64,000 bases of DNA, from NCBI GenBank assembly GCA_021780905.1, contig JAJXXW010000075.1, forward strand, positions 1 to 64,000. The letters are read 5' to 3'. A program made the position numbers and the translations under genes. Origin of the DNA: a bacterium. GTDB lineage: Bacteria > Verrucomicrobiota > Verrucomicrobiia > Limisphaerales > UBA11358. Below, one piece after another: positions 28,062 to 36,551 of the stretch (the stretch's first letter is position 1; every line of letters begins with the position of its first letter). The notes below the pieces were generated by a model. The model had not been told where the DNA came from. It worked only from the letters and a program-made list of their open reading frames with translations, and ran no database searches.

Positions 28062-29333
28062 ATGAGCACTGTATTGAAAACTGAAACGCCTAAAAGGCAA
28101 ACGCCGGTTGTGCGACCAGTCCCGCTCTGGAAATTGGCGCTGGTCATGTTCGGTCCCGGCTTGGTGGTGATGTTGGCTGACACCGACGCCGGCAGCACCA
28201 TCGTGGCGGCGCAAAGCGGCGCGCAATGGGGCTATCGCCTGTTGCTGCTGCAACTGGTGCTCATGCCCATTCTTTATGTGGTGCAGGAATTGACGGTTCG
28301 GCTGGGATTGACCACGCACAAAGGACATGGCGAACTGATTGCCGAGCATTTTGGCAAGGGTTGGGCCTGGCTGTCGGTCAGCACCCTGCTGGTTTCCTGC
28401 GTGGGAGCGATGCTGACCGAGTTTTCGGGCATTGCCGGCGTGGGACTGCTTTTCGGCATTTCGCCGTGGGTCAGCCTCTCCTTGACGGTGATTTTCCTGG
28501 TGGTGGTGGCGACGACCGGCGGCTATCGGCGGGTGGAACTGGTGGCCATGTTGATCGGCCTGTTTGAACTGGCCTTCGTCGCGGTTGCCTTTGTGTCGCA
28601 TCCCAGCGGAACGGCGATGCTTCAAGGCATGGCCCACATGCCGCTGGGCGACCGGCAATATCTATTCCTGCTGGCCAGCAATGTCGGAGCGGTCATCATG
28701 CCGTGGATGATTTTCTATCAGCAATCGGCCGTGGTGGACAAAGGCCTGGATATTTCTCATATTAAGCCGGCCCGCTGGGACACGGCCATCGGTGCTTTCG
28801 TAACGCAAGCCATCATGGCGGCGATTCTGATTCTGGCCGCCACCACCATCGGCGCTAAAAATCCCAATGCTCCGTTGGATACCGTGCAGCAGATCGCTGG
28901 CGCGTTGACTCCCTTTCTTGGCTCTTTTTGGGGCAAGGTGATTTTTGCGCTGGGCATGTTGGGTGCGGCCGGGGTGGCGACCATCGTGGTTTCGCTTACG
29001 GCGGCGTGGGGATTGGGGGAAGTGACCGGTTACAAACATTCCCTGGAGCATCGTCCCCTTGAAGCGCCGTGGTTCTACGGCATATACGTGGTGAGCCTGC
29101 TGGTGGGAGCGGGCATCGTGCTTTCTGGCATCAACCTGGTAAAACTCGCTGTCAGTGTGAACGTGATGAACGCTCTGTTGCTGCCAATCGTTCTGGGCTT
29201 TTTATACATGTTAGCGCGCAAGGCGCTTCCGGAGCCTTGGCGGCTCAAGGGTTGGTATGCGTGGCTGGTCGGCCTGATCGTTCTGTTTACCGCCGGCTTG
29301 GGCGTGTATGCCGGCATCATGGGAATACTGTAA
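28062..29333 (+). CDS. Nramp family divalent metal transporter
   Basis: 423 residues, about eleven membrane segments. Helix 1 has the metal-binding pattern of Nramp, here MLADTDAGSTIVAAQSGAQWGYRL, where the canonical D-P-G-N is replaced by D-T-D-A-G; helix 6 (about residues 205-225, SNVGAVIMPWMIFYQQSAVVD) has the A-x-I-M-P-W-M-x-F-Y pattern rather than the classical M-P-H-N. This variant may have different selectivity from Mn/Fe transporters. Single gene, no clear partner. Confidence 0.8.
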   Translation: MSTVLKTETPKRQTPVVRPVPLWKLALVMFGPGLVVMLADTDAGSTIVAAQSGAQWGYRLLLLQLVLMPILYVVQELTVRLGLTTHKGHGELIAEHFGKGWAWLSVSTLLVSCVGAMLTEFSGIAGVGLLFGISPWVSLSLTVIFLVVVATTGGYRRVELVAMLIGLFELAFVAVAFVSHPSGTAMLQGMAHMPLGDRQYLFLLASNVGAVIMPWMIFYQQSAVVDKGLDISHIKPARWDTAIGAFVTQAIMAAILILAATTIGAKNPNAPLDTVQQIAGALTPFLGSFWGKVIFALGMLGAAGVATIVVSLTAAWGLGEVTGYKHSLEHRPLEAPWFYGIYVVSLLVGAGIVLSGINLVKLAVSVNVMNALLLPIVLGFLYMLARKALPEPWRLKGWYAWLVGLIVLFTAGLGVYAGIMGIL

Positions 29334-29433
29334 AGAATAACCTTTTCACCAAAGTCGAAATTTATTTTGTTCCGACACCTGCTGCGCGAACCGCTCCAGG
29401 AATAAAAATCTGTGAAAAATGCGCCCGTGCGGA

Positions 29434-29583
29434 TCACCGGGGTTCAACCGCAAATTTGCATTGGCACGCGTGCCGCATCTGTCGCCTTGCCATAAGCTTG
29501 TTGATGCGGATAAGCGGAATCGGGTTCTCCTCGTTTGGCAGCATCTCAAAAATGTTTTCGTAAACTCGCGTCTGGTGATTCAT
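29434..29583 (-). CDS. Possible small protein (49 residues)
   Basis: A short frame starting eight bases after the stop of the glycosylase gene and reading MNHQTRVYENIFEMLPNEEN at the start. It has a mixed, protein-like composition and two cysteines (CQC) near the end. No family is recognised and no ribosome site is obvious. It may be a chance frame. Confidence 0.25.
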   Translation of the reverse strand: MNHQTRVYENIFEMLPNEENPIPLIRINKLMARRQMRHACQCKFAVEPR

Positions 29584-29590
29584 GGGTAGT

Positions 29591-30175
29591 TCAAGTTTCA
29601 ACCGTCATTATGGATTTGATCTGTTGGTCCGATGTCTTGCGATCCAGAATTAAGGCCGGTGAGTCAATGTTCGCCGCTCGTTTCACTTCTCTTAAATCTT
29701 TCACGCGGATTGAGGCCGGCCCTCGGATGGGAAAGTGCATCAGATAGACCTGGGTGCCTTCGATTTTCTCTTGCCAGCCGAAATCGCACTCGCGGCTGCC
29801 ATGAAATTTGTTGAAAGTCACTTTGCCGATGAAACAAACCACCTTTGGCCGGTGTGTCCGAATGAGTTTTATTGTGCGGCGCACTCCCATTTGTTCCTCG
29901 CCCTTTGCCAGCAAGGTTACGTCCACCGTCGGGCGATCCACCAGATTGACAAAGTTCAATCCATATTTCGGAATGAACTTTTCATCATAAATACGCTTTA
30001 GCGATTCATCATTTTTAAGATCGCTTTCCGCTTCGTTCAGCAGGCCGGCCCGGTTGAGCAGATACCAGAACATCTTGTTGTTGGAAAAGGGCACGCCGCG
30101 CCGGTGCGAGCCGGGATGCGGATTGATGCCCACGAATAGAATCTTTGCCCAGTTTGAAATTTTATAGGCAATCAT
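29591..30175 (-). CDS. mug: MUG/TDG-like DNA glycosylase
   Basis: 194 residues. The N-terminal motif FVGINPHPGSHRRG matches the GINP active-site segment of mismatch-specific uracil DNA glycosylases, followed by FSNNKMFWYLLNRAGLL and FVNLVDRPT. The C-terminal substrate loop (HFPIRGPASIR) differs from the classical NPSG. It would remove uracil or damaged bases. Nitrous acid stress deaminates bases, so its place in this window is sensible. It follows a DUF488 gene by one base. Confidence 0.7.
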   Translation of the reverse strand: MIAYKISNWAKILFVGINPHPGSHRRGVPFSNNKMFWYLLNRAGLLNEAESDLKNDESLKRIYDEKFIPKYGLNFVNLVDRPTVDVTLLAKGEEQMGVRRTIKLIRTHRPKVVCFIGKVTFNKFHGSRECDFGWQEKIEGTQVYLMHFPIRGPASIRVKDLREVKRAANIDSPALILDRKTSDQQIKSIMTVET

Positions 30176-30176
30176 A

Positions 30177-30818
30177 TCAAGCTGTGGCTGACTGTGACTT
30201 TGTGCGTTTGGCCGATGGTTTCTTTAACTTGTTCGGCAAAATCTCAGCCGGATAAGTGACGGTGTTGCCGCAGACTTTTGCAAATGGCGTCAGACTGTGA
30301 AGCTGGCGGCGGGTCGGACTCATAATGTCTTCAGTGCGGATGCCGCGAACCAACAAGGCATCGGCAATGAGCGAGCGATGACATCGCCACGGCACGGCTT
30401 CGGCGCACATCAATGCAATCCGGTCACGGTTTGACAACCTAATCAATTCTTCGAGGCTCCGTTCAAATTCGGGGGTCTGCATATAATCCGCATAACCACG
30501 AAAGGAGGCATTGCGCCAGCCCACATTGAGCGAATCACGTTTCGTATGACGCAAACCGCCCAGTCCCGGAAGATGAACGTATCCCAAGCCAGCTTTCTCC
30601 AATGCCAATGCTAATGAATCCTTGTTGAATTGTGGATTATGCCGGGAGCGTGGCACCGTCCGCACATCCACGACGCGAGTTACCGCGTGAATCTGAAGCA
30701 GGCGGATAAATTCAGCCAGCGTGCGCGTGGAATGACCAATCGTGAACACGATGTTCGACGGTTCTGTCGTTGACCTCCGCTTTTCTGGAGAGCCAGCCGT
30801 TTTGGTTTTAATTTTCAC
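30177..30818 (-). CDS. DUF488 family protein (long form)
   Basis: 213 residues. DUF488 hallmarks are IVFTIGHSTRTLAEFI near 24-39, DVRTVPRSRHNPQFN near 50, and LMCAEAVPWRCHRSLIA near 135, the conserved Cys and CHR motif. Function unknown; the CxE...CHR pattern suggests a nucleic-acid or redox role. It overlaps the DUF2945 gene by four bases. Confidence 0.8.
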   Translation of the reverse strand: MKIKTKTAGSPEKRRSTTEPSNIVFTIGHSTRTLAEFIRLLQIHAVTRVVDVRTVPRSRHNPQFNKDSLALALEKAGLGYVHLPGLGGLRHTKRDSLNVGWRNASFRGYADYMQTPEFERSLEELIRLSNRDRIALMCAEAVPWRCHRSLIADALLVRGIRTEDIMSPTRRQLHSLTPFAKVCGNTVTYPAEILPNKLKKPSAKRTKSQSATA

Positions 30819-31051
30819 TGTGCTAATGAGTGAATGCCTTTGGCGATTCTTTTGAGCGCGGTGCCTTTGTGCATGGCCAGGTGATCGGTCTTGTCGCTCT
30901 TGATCAAATATTGCGACACTTCCTTCGAGGCGCGGACGGTGTAGGTCTTAAACCTCGTGGGGACGGTGACTTTTTTCTGGATCGTTCCCCGGACGCGGCC
31001 AGCTTCCGAGTTCCACTCCACATGATCGCCAATTTTGAATTCAGGTTTCAT
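30815..31051 (-). CDS. DUF2945 (Tudor-like) small protein
   Basis: 78 residues. The KIGDHVEWNSEAGRVRGTI start and the internal KTYTVRASKEVSQYLIKS are those of the DUF2945/HVA1 Tudor-like family, common in stress gene sets. It overlaps the next gene by ATGA and lies 20 bases after the cNMP-binding gene. Confidence 0.8.
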   Translation of the reverse strand: MKPEFKIGDHVEWNSEAGRVRGTIQKKVTVPTRFKTYTVRASKEVSQYLIKSDKTDHLAMHKGTALKRIAKGIHSLAQ

Positions 31052-31071
31052 CGGTCATAGGCATGATTTTA

Positions 31072-31590
31072 TTACAAATCTTTCGTGTCGGTGTGTTCCA
31101 GTAAGCGTTGTTGAGTAGCATTGAGATTTCGCACCACCACCTCCGCAACACGTTTCATGAGTTGGTAGCCCAGTTCGTGATTTGCGTCACATTTCTCCCG
31201 TAGGCGAGTCCCGTAGATGAAAATAGTCCGAGTCGGCTCCACGGCACAGGCGCTGAAGTGCATGTAGTAGGGAGGAAACAACCAGGCCCATCCCAAGTCA
31301 TCTCCCGGACCGAGCGTGCGGATGGGGAGCACACCACGATCTCTCACTTCCGATTCAATCAAGACCTTACCTTCTAAAATGAGATAAAATCGGTTGGCCG
31401 ACTCTCCCTGTTGGTAAATCCAAGCTCCCGGCTTGAAGTGCATTTCCAGGATGGAATCAGCGAGCAGTTCAACTAGGTTCCCGCTTAGTCCCTTGAAGAA
31501 GGGCTGCTGTGCGGTCAGGGCAAGCAGTTCACTGGATGCAGGATTGAAAGTCGAAACATCGGGTGGGGTTGTATGTTCGTCGGGCTTCAT
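31072..31590 (-). CDS. Single-domain cyclic nucleotide-binding-like protein
   Basis: 172 residues and a paralogue of the protein at 13795-14277: GESANRFYLILEGKV, GPGDDLGWAWLFPPYYMHFSACAVEPT and FIYGTRLREKC match closely. It has one cNMP beta-roll (about 30-140), a C-terminal helix and no DNA-binding domain. It lacks the CPKC insert. It lies in the stress-type run, so the two paralogues serve different units. Confidence 0.8.
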   Translation of the reverse strand: MKPDEHTTPPDVSTFNPASSELLALTAQQPFFKGLSGNLVELLADSILEMHFKPGAWIYQQGESANRFYLILEGKVLIESEVRDRGVLPIRTLGPGDDLGWAWLFPPYYMHFSACAVEPTRTIFIYGTRLREKCDANHELGYQLMKRVAEVVVRNLNATQQRLLEHTDTKDL

Positions 31591-31622
31591 AAATCACGTT
31601 TTGCGATAATCGGCACACACGT

Positions 31623-32078
31623 TTATGCCGGAACGGATTTGAAACTCGCCCGGTCGTCCGCTTCGAGCCAGTCGAACGTCGTGCTTTTTTCCGGCTTCAA
31701 TCCCACCTTGGCGCAGTTCTCCACAAAGTAGGCGCGCTTTTCCGGGTCATTGAACACGCTGTCGGCCTCTACTTTATCCGACCAGGCCTTGATTTCCTCA
31801 GGCGTCTTTTTTGCGCCATTGGTTAGCAGCCAGTCCCCGATCTCTTCATAAGTTTTCGCCGCTTGAACGGCTGCTTTGAATTGTTCTCCATTGATTCCCT
31901 TGAAGCTGAACAACACGTTGTCCAGCGGACAATCGTAATGATATTCGCCCAGCTTGCCAGCCACGCTGGCGCGGCATTTGTCAACGGTCCGCTTCGCGAT
32001 GACGAATCCGCCGATGCGTTCACGCGGGCTATGCGGAGCTTGCTTGGTCAGGTTTCGGTCAATAATTGGGGTGCTCAT
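31623..32078 (-). CDS. DUF5069 family protein
   Basis: 151 residues. The family pattern is seen in RNLTKQAPHSPRERIGGFVI at the start, then LGEYHYDCPLDNVLFSFKGI, and the C-terminal WLEADDRASF. Function unknown. The ATG at 32078 matches the family start (MSTPIIDRNLT); the longer frame adds 16 residues with no support. It follows the Dps gene by 51 bases. Confidence 0.8.
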   Translation of the reverse strand: MSTPIIDRNLTKQAPHSPRERIGGFVIAKRTVDKCRASVAGKLGEYHYDCPLDNVLFSFKGINGEQFKAAVQAAKTYEEIGDWLLTNGAKKTPEEIKAWSDKVEADSVFNDPEKRAYFVENCAKVGLKPEKSTTFDWLEADDRASFKSVPA

Positions 32079-32129
32079 AATTTTATTCTTTGTTTCTTTT
32101 TGATTTTGTTGTTCGGTGAAAATCATGTT

Positions 32130-32642
32130 TCATTTCGGCGCTTGCGAATGGGCTTCGACAAACCAAAGCCATTTATCTATGCCACGCGAAATCTCGGTGA
32201 ACAGGTCCGCCGTATCCGCATCATCCAACTCATCCGCTTCACTGATCGTGTTGCGGGCCTCGCGCCCGAATGTCGAGAGAGCGCGAGCGACGGCCTCGAC
32301 GTGGGCCAGACCGTCGGCGATGGCCAGCGGGTATTCGGCGAGCCGTGAACGCGCGGCGGACACGCGCACGGTTCCCTCGGCGACCCCGCCTAGTTGCACG
32401 ATGCGCTCAGCAATCTGATCCACATAGGACTCCACCGCTTCGTCCACTTTGTCGAAAAGCTCATGCAAGCCAATGAAGCTTGGACCTTTTACGTTCCAAT
32501 GGGCCTGCTTCATCTGGAGCTGCAAATCCACGGCATCCGCCAGGCGCTGGTTCATCAGCGCGTTCAGTTCCGACCGGCGCTTGAGCGAGATGTCATTTTC
32601 GGTTTCATACATCTTTGGTGCTTCCGTGAGTTTTTTATTCAT
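32130..32642 (-). CDS. dps: Dps family DNA-protecting ferritin-like protein
   Basis: 170 residues. The ferroxidase residues lie in QMKQAHWNVKGPSFIGLHELFDKVDEAVESYVDQIAER, spread over about residues 43-80 with the His and Asp/Glu ligands in place. Dps dodecamers store iron and shield DNA from peroxide. The start may be this ATG or the one ten residues later. It is in the stress-type minus-strand unit. Confidence 0.9.
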   Translation of the reverse strand: MNKKLTEAPKMYETENDISLKRRSELNALMNQRLADAVDLQLQMKQAHWNVKGPSFIGLHELFDKVDEAVESYVDQIAERIVQLGGVAEGTVRVSAARSRLAEYPLAIADGLAHVEAVARALSTFGREARNTISEADELDDADTADLFTEISRGIDKWLWFVEAHSQAPK

Positions 32643-32694
32643 AATTTTCTTTGGTTACAGTTTTCTCCGGCCACGCTGGCCGATTTGGTTTGAA

Positions 32695-34575
32695 TCACAT
32701 AAGAATGCGCGGGTCATGTTCCACGAGGCCGAACGCAGCCGGATCAAAAACCGGCGACCCAAGAACGGCCGCCTTGGTCAAGTCCACGAATACCTTGGAT
32801 TCATCCCAACTGATCCGTTTAATCTGGCCGGGTGAAATCAGCAACTTTTTACCAATCAACCAGTGCCCGGCATCCACGACCAAGTGCTGAATCACCCAAG
32901 TCTTTTCATCCATTACAAAGTCGGTCACCCGGCCAATTGCTTCATCGCCAGCTTGAATGTGATAACCGACGATTGCATTCGCACTGCGTAAATGAGAGTC
33001 GCCCGTCTCTGTTTTTTTGTTTTCAACAACGGCCTGCTCGCCCAGGAAAGGATCGGATCGTTGCGATAAGATTGGAAAGCCGCTCATGCCCCACACGGCA
33101 TCTCCCTTCCAATAGAACGGCCAGTTGTAATACCGGTGATACTCCTCCTCGTATTGTCGGGATACTGGCTTGTGCGATTCAATCGAAGGACTGTTCTCGA
33201 TTTGTTGACGAGTCAAATTGACAAGCAATACCTTGCCGCCTTGATAGAGTTTGCCGAAAGCATAGGGAGAGATTAGCACCAGCCGTCCCGGCATCCACGA
33301 ACCAGTGTCGGCGACCAGATAACGAACCGCCCAGTCCTGATCGTCAAAATACACGTCCTTCACATGGCCGATTTCGCCATCCGACGCGCCGAGTTTGTCT
33401 CCGCAGATTTGTTTAATGATTAAAAACATACCTAATCCTTTGGTTGATGGTTGTGCCGGCGATTTTTGGGTCAAGGCGTTCATCAGCTTGTCGAACGCGC
33501 GGTTAAATTTCTCGACGCCTTCGTCTTCAAGTTGCTGGGTCACTTTGTCAATGTTGATCCCGATGTTTGGCAGGCTCTGCAACGTGCGACTGGCTGACTC
33601 AATTTTTTGTTCGAGGCGAGCCTTTGGTTCGCCATGGCTACGGTAGGCATCCAAGGTTCCGACCGTGACCGTATTGACCGTGTCCGCGCCGATGAGCGAT
33701 TCAACATATTTCAAATCGTTGTAGTCTGGATTTTTGGTGCTGGTGCTGGCCCACAACAAACGCTGGACGCGAGCGCCCCGGTCAGCCAGTTTCAGAAACG
33801 ATTCACTACGGAAAATGTTTTTGTAGATTTGATAGGCCGCCACCGCGCTGGCGATGGCAACTTGTCCGCGCACTTGCTTCGCCGCATCGGCGGTCGGGCC
33901 GCCTTGCGCGATAAGATGTTCCAACATCGGATCCACCAGGGTATCAATCCGGCTCACAAAAAAGCTGGCCACGGAGGCGACGTGCTCCACGGATTCGCCC
34001 CTGGCCACACGCGCTTCCAGGCCGGCGAGGTAAGCCGCTGCCACTTGCCGATAACGTGGCAACCCAAAAAGCAATGTGATATTGACGTTGATGCCTTCGC
34101 TGATGAGTTGCTGAATGGCGGGCAATCCTTCCGCAGTAGCTGGCACTTTGGTGAAGACATTGGGACGGTTCAATGCCCGCCACAAACGACGGGCCTCGAC
34201 AATGGTGCCTTTGGTGTCATGCGCCAGGTGGGGATTGACTTCCAAACTCACATAGCCATCCCGCGCTTTCGTCTCATCATACACAGCCAGGAACTCGTCG
34301 GCTGCGCCTTGCACGTCGCGCTGGCTGAGGGACTCGTAAATCATCTTCGGGCTTTGCCCGTCGAACCGCATGGTCTGTATGTCCTTCTCGTAAATCTCAC
34401 TGCCGACGATGGCCTGCTCGAAGATGGACGGATTGGAGGTCATCCCTCGCAATCCATCTTTCTGAATCAATCGTTGCAGTTCGCCACTGGCGACCAAATC
34501 ACGCCGGGTGTAATCGAGCCAGATGGACTGGCCGAACTCGCTTATTTTCAATAAAGGATTCTCTTTCATAATCAT
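32695..34575 (-). CDS. Transaldolase fused to two PRC-barrel domains
   Basis: 626 residues in one frame. Residues about 8-372 are a complete transaldolase (GMTSNPSIF at 44-52, Schiff-base Lys 143 in VFTKVPAT, and ASTSTKNPDY at 276). Residues 383-626 are two PRC-barrel units (GDKLGASDGEIGHVKDVYF, and GYHIQAGDEAIGRVTDFVMD). At residue 383 there is an in-frame ATG (33429) with AAAGGA seven bases upstream, the normal start of a free PRC protein. So the second protein may also be made alone. It overlaps the reductase gene by ATGA. Confidence 0.85.
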   Translation of the reverse strand: MIMKENPLLKISEFGQSIWLDYTRRDLVASGELQRLIQKDGLRGMTSNPSIFEQAIVGSEIYEKDIQTMRFDGQSPKMIYESLSQRDVQGAADEFLAVYDETKARDGYVSLEVNPHLAHDTKGTIVEARRLWRALNRPNVFTKVPATAEGLPAIQQLISEGINVNITLLFGLPRYRQVAAAYLAGLEARVARGESVEHVASVASFFVSRIDTLVDPMLEHLIAQGGPTADAAKQVRGQVAIASAVAAYQIYKNIFRSESFLKLADRGARVQRLLWASTSTKNPDYNDLKYVESLIGADTVNTVTVGTLDAYRSHGEPKARLEQKIESASRTLQSLPNIGINIDKVTQQLEDEGVEKFNRAFDKLMNALTQKSPAQPSTKGLGMFLIIKQICGDKLGASDGEIGHVKDVYFDDQDWAVRYLVADTGSWMPGRLVLISPYAFGKLYQGGKVLLVNLTRQQIENSPSIESHKPVSRQYEEEYHRYYNWPFYWKGDAVWGMSGFPILSQRSDPFLGEQAVVENKKTETGDSHLRSANAIVGYHIQAGDEAIGRVTDFVMDEKTWVIQHLVVDAGHWLIGKKLLISPGQIKRISWDESKVFVDLTKAAVLGSPVFDPAAFGLVEHDPRILM

Positions 34576-35747
34576 TTCAGGCGGCCTTTGAGGTCATCCG
34601 GGTGGAACGGGCCTGGTTCAGCGATCAGTGCGCGCGCTGCATCCACTTGTCCCCAGACATTCCACAGCAGCACGCCCCGCACGCGGGTGTTTTGAAGGTA
34701 ATAGATAACGCCTTCTTTGTTGGGCTGCTTCCAGTCGGCAAATGTTTCGAGGCGCGAATCTAACTCGCCAACGGCTTCGTATCCCAAATCGAACAGGTCG
34801 GAGTAAAAGGACGGCAGGTGATGGTAAGGTTCTGATTTACCCGCCATGTTTCGACCTGCCAATCGTCCCATCGTATTGGCGTTGTCTTCGTGCTCAACCC
34901 GGACGTGTTTCCCCAAGTCGGCCGAGTAAAATACCGCCACGTCGCCCGCCGCAAAAACGTCGGATCGGCTGGCGTGCAAAAACTCGTCCACAACAATCCC
35001 GCCGTCCACTTTCAAATCCGCGCTCCGGGCCAGTTCGATGTTTGGCTCAATGCCGATTCCCGCCACCACGCCGTCCACAATGATTTTCCGGTTGGTGCTG
35101 GTATTCAAAACGCACTGGTTGGCGAGAGTTTTCAAACCAGTAATCTTTTCGCCGGCCAACACCTCAACTCCCTTTTGCTTGTAAAAGTTAGACACAAATT
35201 GAGCAAGCGCGCGCGGGAAGACACGATCACCAATGTCCTTGCCGGGGAAAATCATCACAACTTCCTTACCGTTCAGGGCCAGTGCCGCAGCGATTTCCGA
35301 ACCGATAAAGCCGCCCCCGATCACGGCGAACCGCCGACCGGTCTCGGTCAGCGCGCGAAGCCGCCGGTAATCCGACAGGGTGCGGAAGTAAATGATCTGG
35401 TCATCACCGAACGGAAGTCGTCGCGGCCGGCCGCCCGTGGCCAGCAATAACTTCTGATAGGTGTAAACTTCCCCCTTGTCGTCCAGGACGCGCTTCAGTT
35501 TTGGCAGGATTTCCGTAACGGTGCGACCAAGGTGAAGCTTAACCGCTTTGCCCTCCGTCTTGCGCCAGATGGTGTCCAACTCTGTTCCTTTCCAAAGTGC
35601 CTTCGAAAGTGGAGGGCGATCATAAGGTGCGTCCTCCTCCGCGCAGATCACCCCAATGCTGCCGGTGGCATCCACTTCACGGATGCCATCCACTGCGGCT
35701 GCTGCGGTCATCCCGCCACCAACAATCAAATAATGGTAGTTCGTCAT
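34572..35747 (-). CDS. FAD/NAD-dependent ferredoxin reductase-like oxidoreductase
   Basis: 391 residues. FAD motif YLIVGGGMTAAAAVDGIRE, NAD motif FAVIGGGFIGSEIAAAL near 143-158 and DVFAAGDVAVFY near 266, with the C-terminal tail of AIF-like reductases. It moves electrons from NAD(P)H to a small redox protein. The partner is probably the Cys-rich protein encoded just upstream, whose stop overlaps this start. Confidence 0.85.
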   Translation of the reverse strand: MTNYHYLIVGGGMTAAAAVDGIREVDATGSIGVICAEEDAPYDRPPLSKALWKGTELDTIWRKTEGKAVKLHLGRTVTEILPKLKRVLDDKGEVYTYQKLLLATGGRPRRLPFGDDQIIYFRTLSDYRRLRALTETGRRFAVIGGGFIGSEIAAALALNGKEVVMIFPGKDIGDRVFPRALAQFVSNFYKQKGVEVLAGEKITGLKTLANQCVLNTSTNRKIIVDGVVAGIGIEPNIELARSADLKVDGGIVVDEFLHASRSDVFAAGDVAVFYSADLGKHVRVEHEDNANTMGRLAGRNMAGKSEPYHHLPSFYSDLFDLGYEAVGELDSRLETFADWKQPNKEGVIYYLQNTRVRGVLLWNVWGQVDAARALIAEPGPFHPDDLKGRLK

Positions 35748-35968
35748 TGTGGGCCGACTCCTTTTTTTACTTCGTCAGTTTGGCTGGCCCACAAATCGTC
35801 TTTCCCAAATTCGGGGCAGCAGGAACCACAGCCCTCGTAGCAGTCTGGACAAAGTGTTCGATCACCGAAGTGGTAGGCCCCGAACTGTCCACAAACATCA
35901 CAGGTCGCATTTTCATCCAAGCGAACTTGGCCGTCCGTCTCGCAAATATTTTGAACATCCTCTTTCAT
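35744..35968 (-). CDS. Small Cys-rich protein, coupled to a reductase
   Basis: 74 residues, family not recognised. Eight cysteines lie at 9, 23, 26, 40, 43, 47, 50 and 51: CDVC, then LCPDC, then CGSCC. The two CxxC pairs form a rubredoxin or zinc-ribbon pattern, so it may bind Fe or Zn. It overlaps the FAD reductase by ATGA and is the first gene of the minus-strand stress unit. A TATCGT palindrome lies 17 bases upstream. Confidence 0.6.
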   Translation of the reverse strand: MKEDVQNICETDGQVRLDENATCDVCGQFGAYHFGDRTLCPDCYEGCGSCCPEFGKDDLWASQTDEVKKGVGPQ

Positions 35969-35984
35969 TTCTCAAGTATTACAC

Positions 35985-35999
35985 TATCGTATTACGATA
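35985..35999 (-). promoter_or_regulatory. TATCGT-N3-ACGATA palindrome, copy 1
   Basis: A perfect six-base inverted repeat around ATT, 17 bases before the start of the Cys-rich protein gene, in its promoter region. The same palindrome with another spacer occurs at 45592-45606 upstream of cysteine synthase. The cognate regulator is not known. Confidence 0.55.
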
Positions 36000-36029
36000 T
36001 AATTGCAATCGCCGGTTTTTAAGCCCACG

Positions 36030-36461
36030 TCAAATCCCAAGAACAGCTCGCATCTTGGATGGTTGCTCCACGAGGTCGGCCAGCGTGTAACGGTCCATCA
36101 CCGCAAAAAACGCGGCAGCCGCTTCGTCCAGGACGCCTTTCAAACGGCAGACCGGCAGAAGCCGGCAGAGATGGTTTTCTCCGTCCATACAGTCAATCAC
36201 CGTCTCACTTTCCTCGCCGAGACGAACAATATCGCCCAACCGGATATGCTCCGGCGCGCGGGCCAGCGTAAAGCCGCCGCCGATTCCGCGCTGCGTCGCG
36301 AGATAGCCGCTGCGACCGAGATCATGCACCACTTTGACGAGGTGATGGCGCGAGATGCCAAACGTCAGCGCGACTTCCGCCACGGTGAGACGTTGCGGGC
36401 TGTTCAGGGCGGTCTGCATCAAAACCCGGATGGCGTAATCAGAATAGGCGCTCAGTTTCAT
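36030..36461 (-). CDS. nsrR: NsrR, Rrf2-family NO sensor
   Basis: 143 residues. The N-terminal winged helix (SAYSDYAIRVLMQTAL, RLTVAEVALTFGISRHHLVKVV) is Rrf2-type. Three cysteines at 91, 99 and 105 (DCMDGENHLCRLLPVCRLKG) match the Fe-S binding cluster of NsrR rather than IscR. NsrR represses NO-detoxification genes until NO damages the cluster. The ATG at 36461 was chosen over a TTG two codons earlier. It is divergent from the RIC gene with an NsrR-type operator between. Confidence 0.9.
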   Translation of the reverse strand: MKLSAYSDYAIRVLMQTALNSPQRLTVAEVALTFGISRHHLVKVVHDLGRSGYLATQRGIGGGFTLARAPEHIRLGDIVRLGEESETVIDCMDGENHLCRLLPVCRLKGVLDEAAAAFFAVMDRYTLADLVEQPSKMRAVLGI

Positions 36462-36502
36462 TTCCAACCAACATGGCCCAGAGCCGGCGTGAACGCAAAA
36501 TA

Positions 36503-36525
36503 AATATGCACTTGAAATACATCTT
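36503..36525 (+). promoter_or_regulatory. NsrR-type operator between nsrR and the RIC gene
   Basis: Half-sites AATATGCACTT and AAATACATCTT are separated by one G, the 11-1-11 layout of NsrR sites. Read on the other strand it begins AAGATGTATTT, close to the known consensus. It lies 27 bases before the RIC ATG and 42 before nsrR, so it can control both. Confidence 0.75.
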
Positions 36526-36551
36526 TAACGCGGTAAGCTATCTTTGTGACT

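Noticed and set aside
29334..29433. Intergenic stretch after the Nramp gene as an RNA gene
   Set aside because: No tRNA-like arms or conserved hairpin could be seen; left unassigned.
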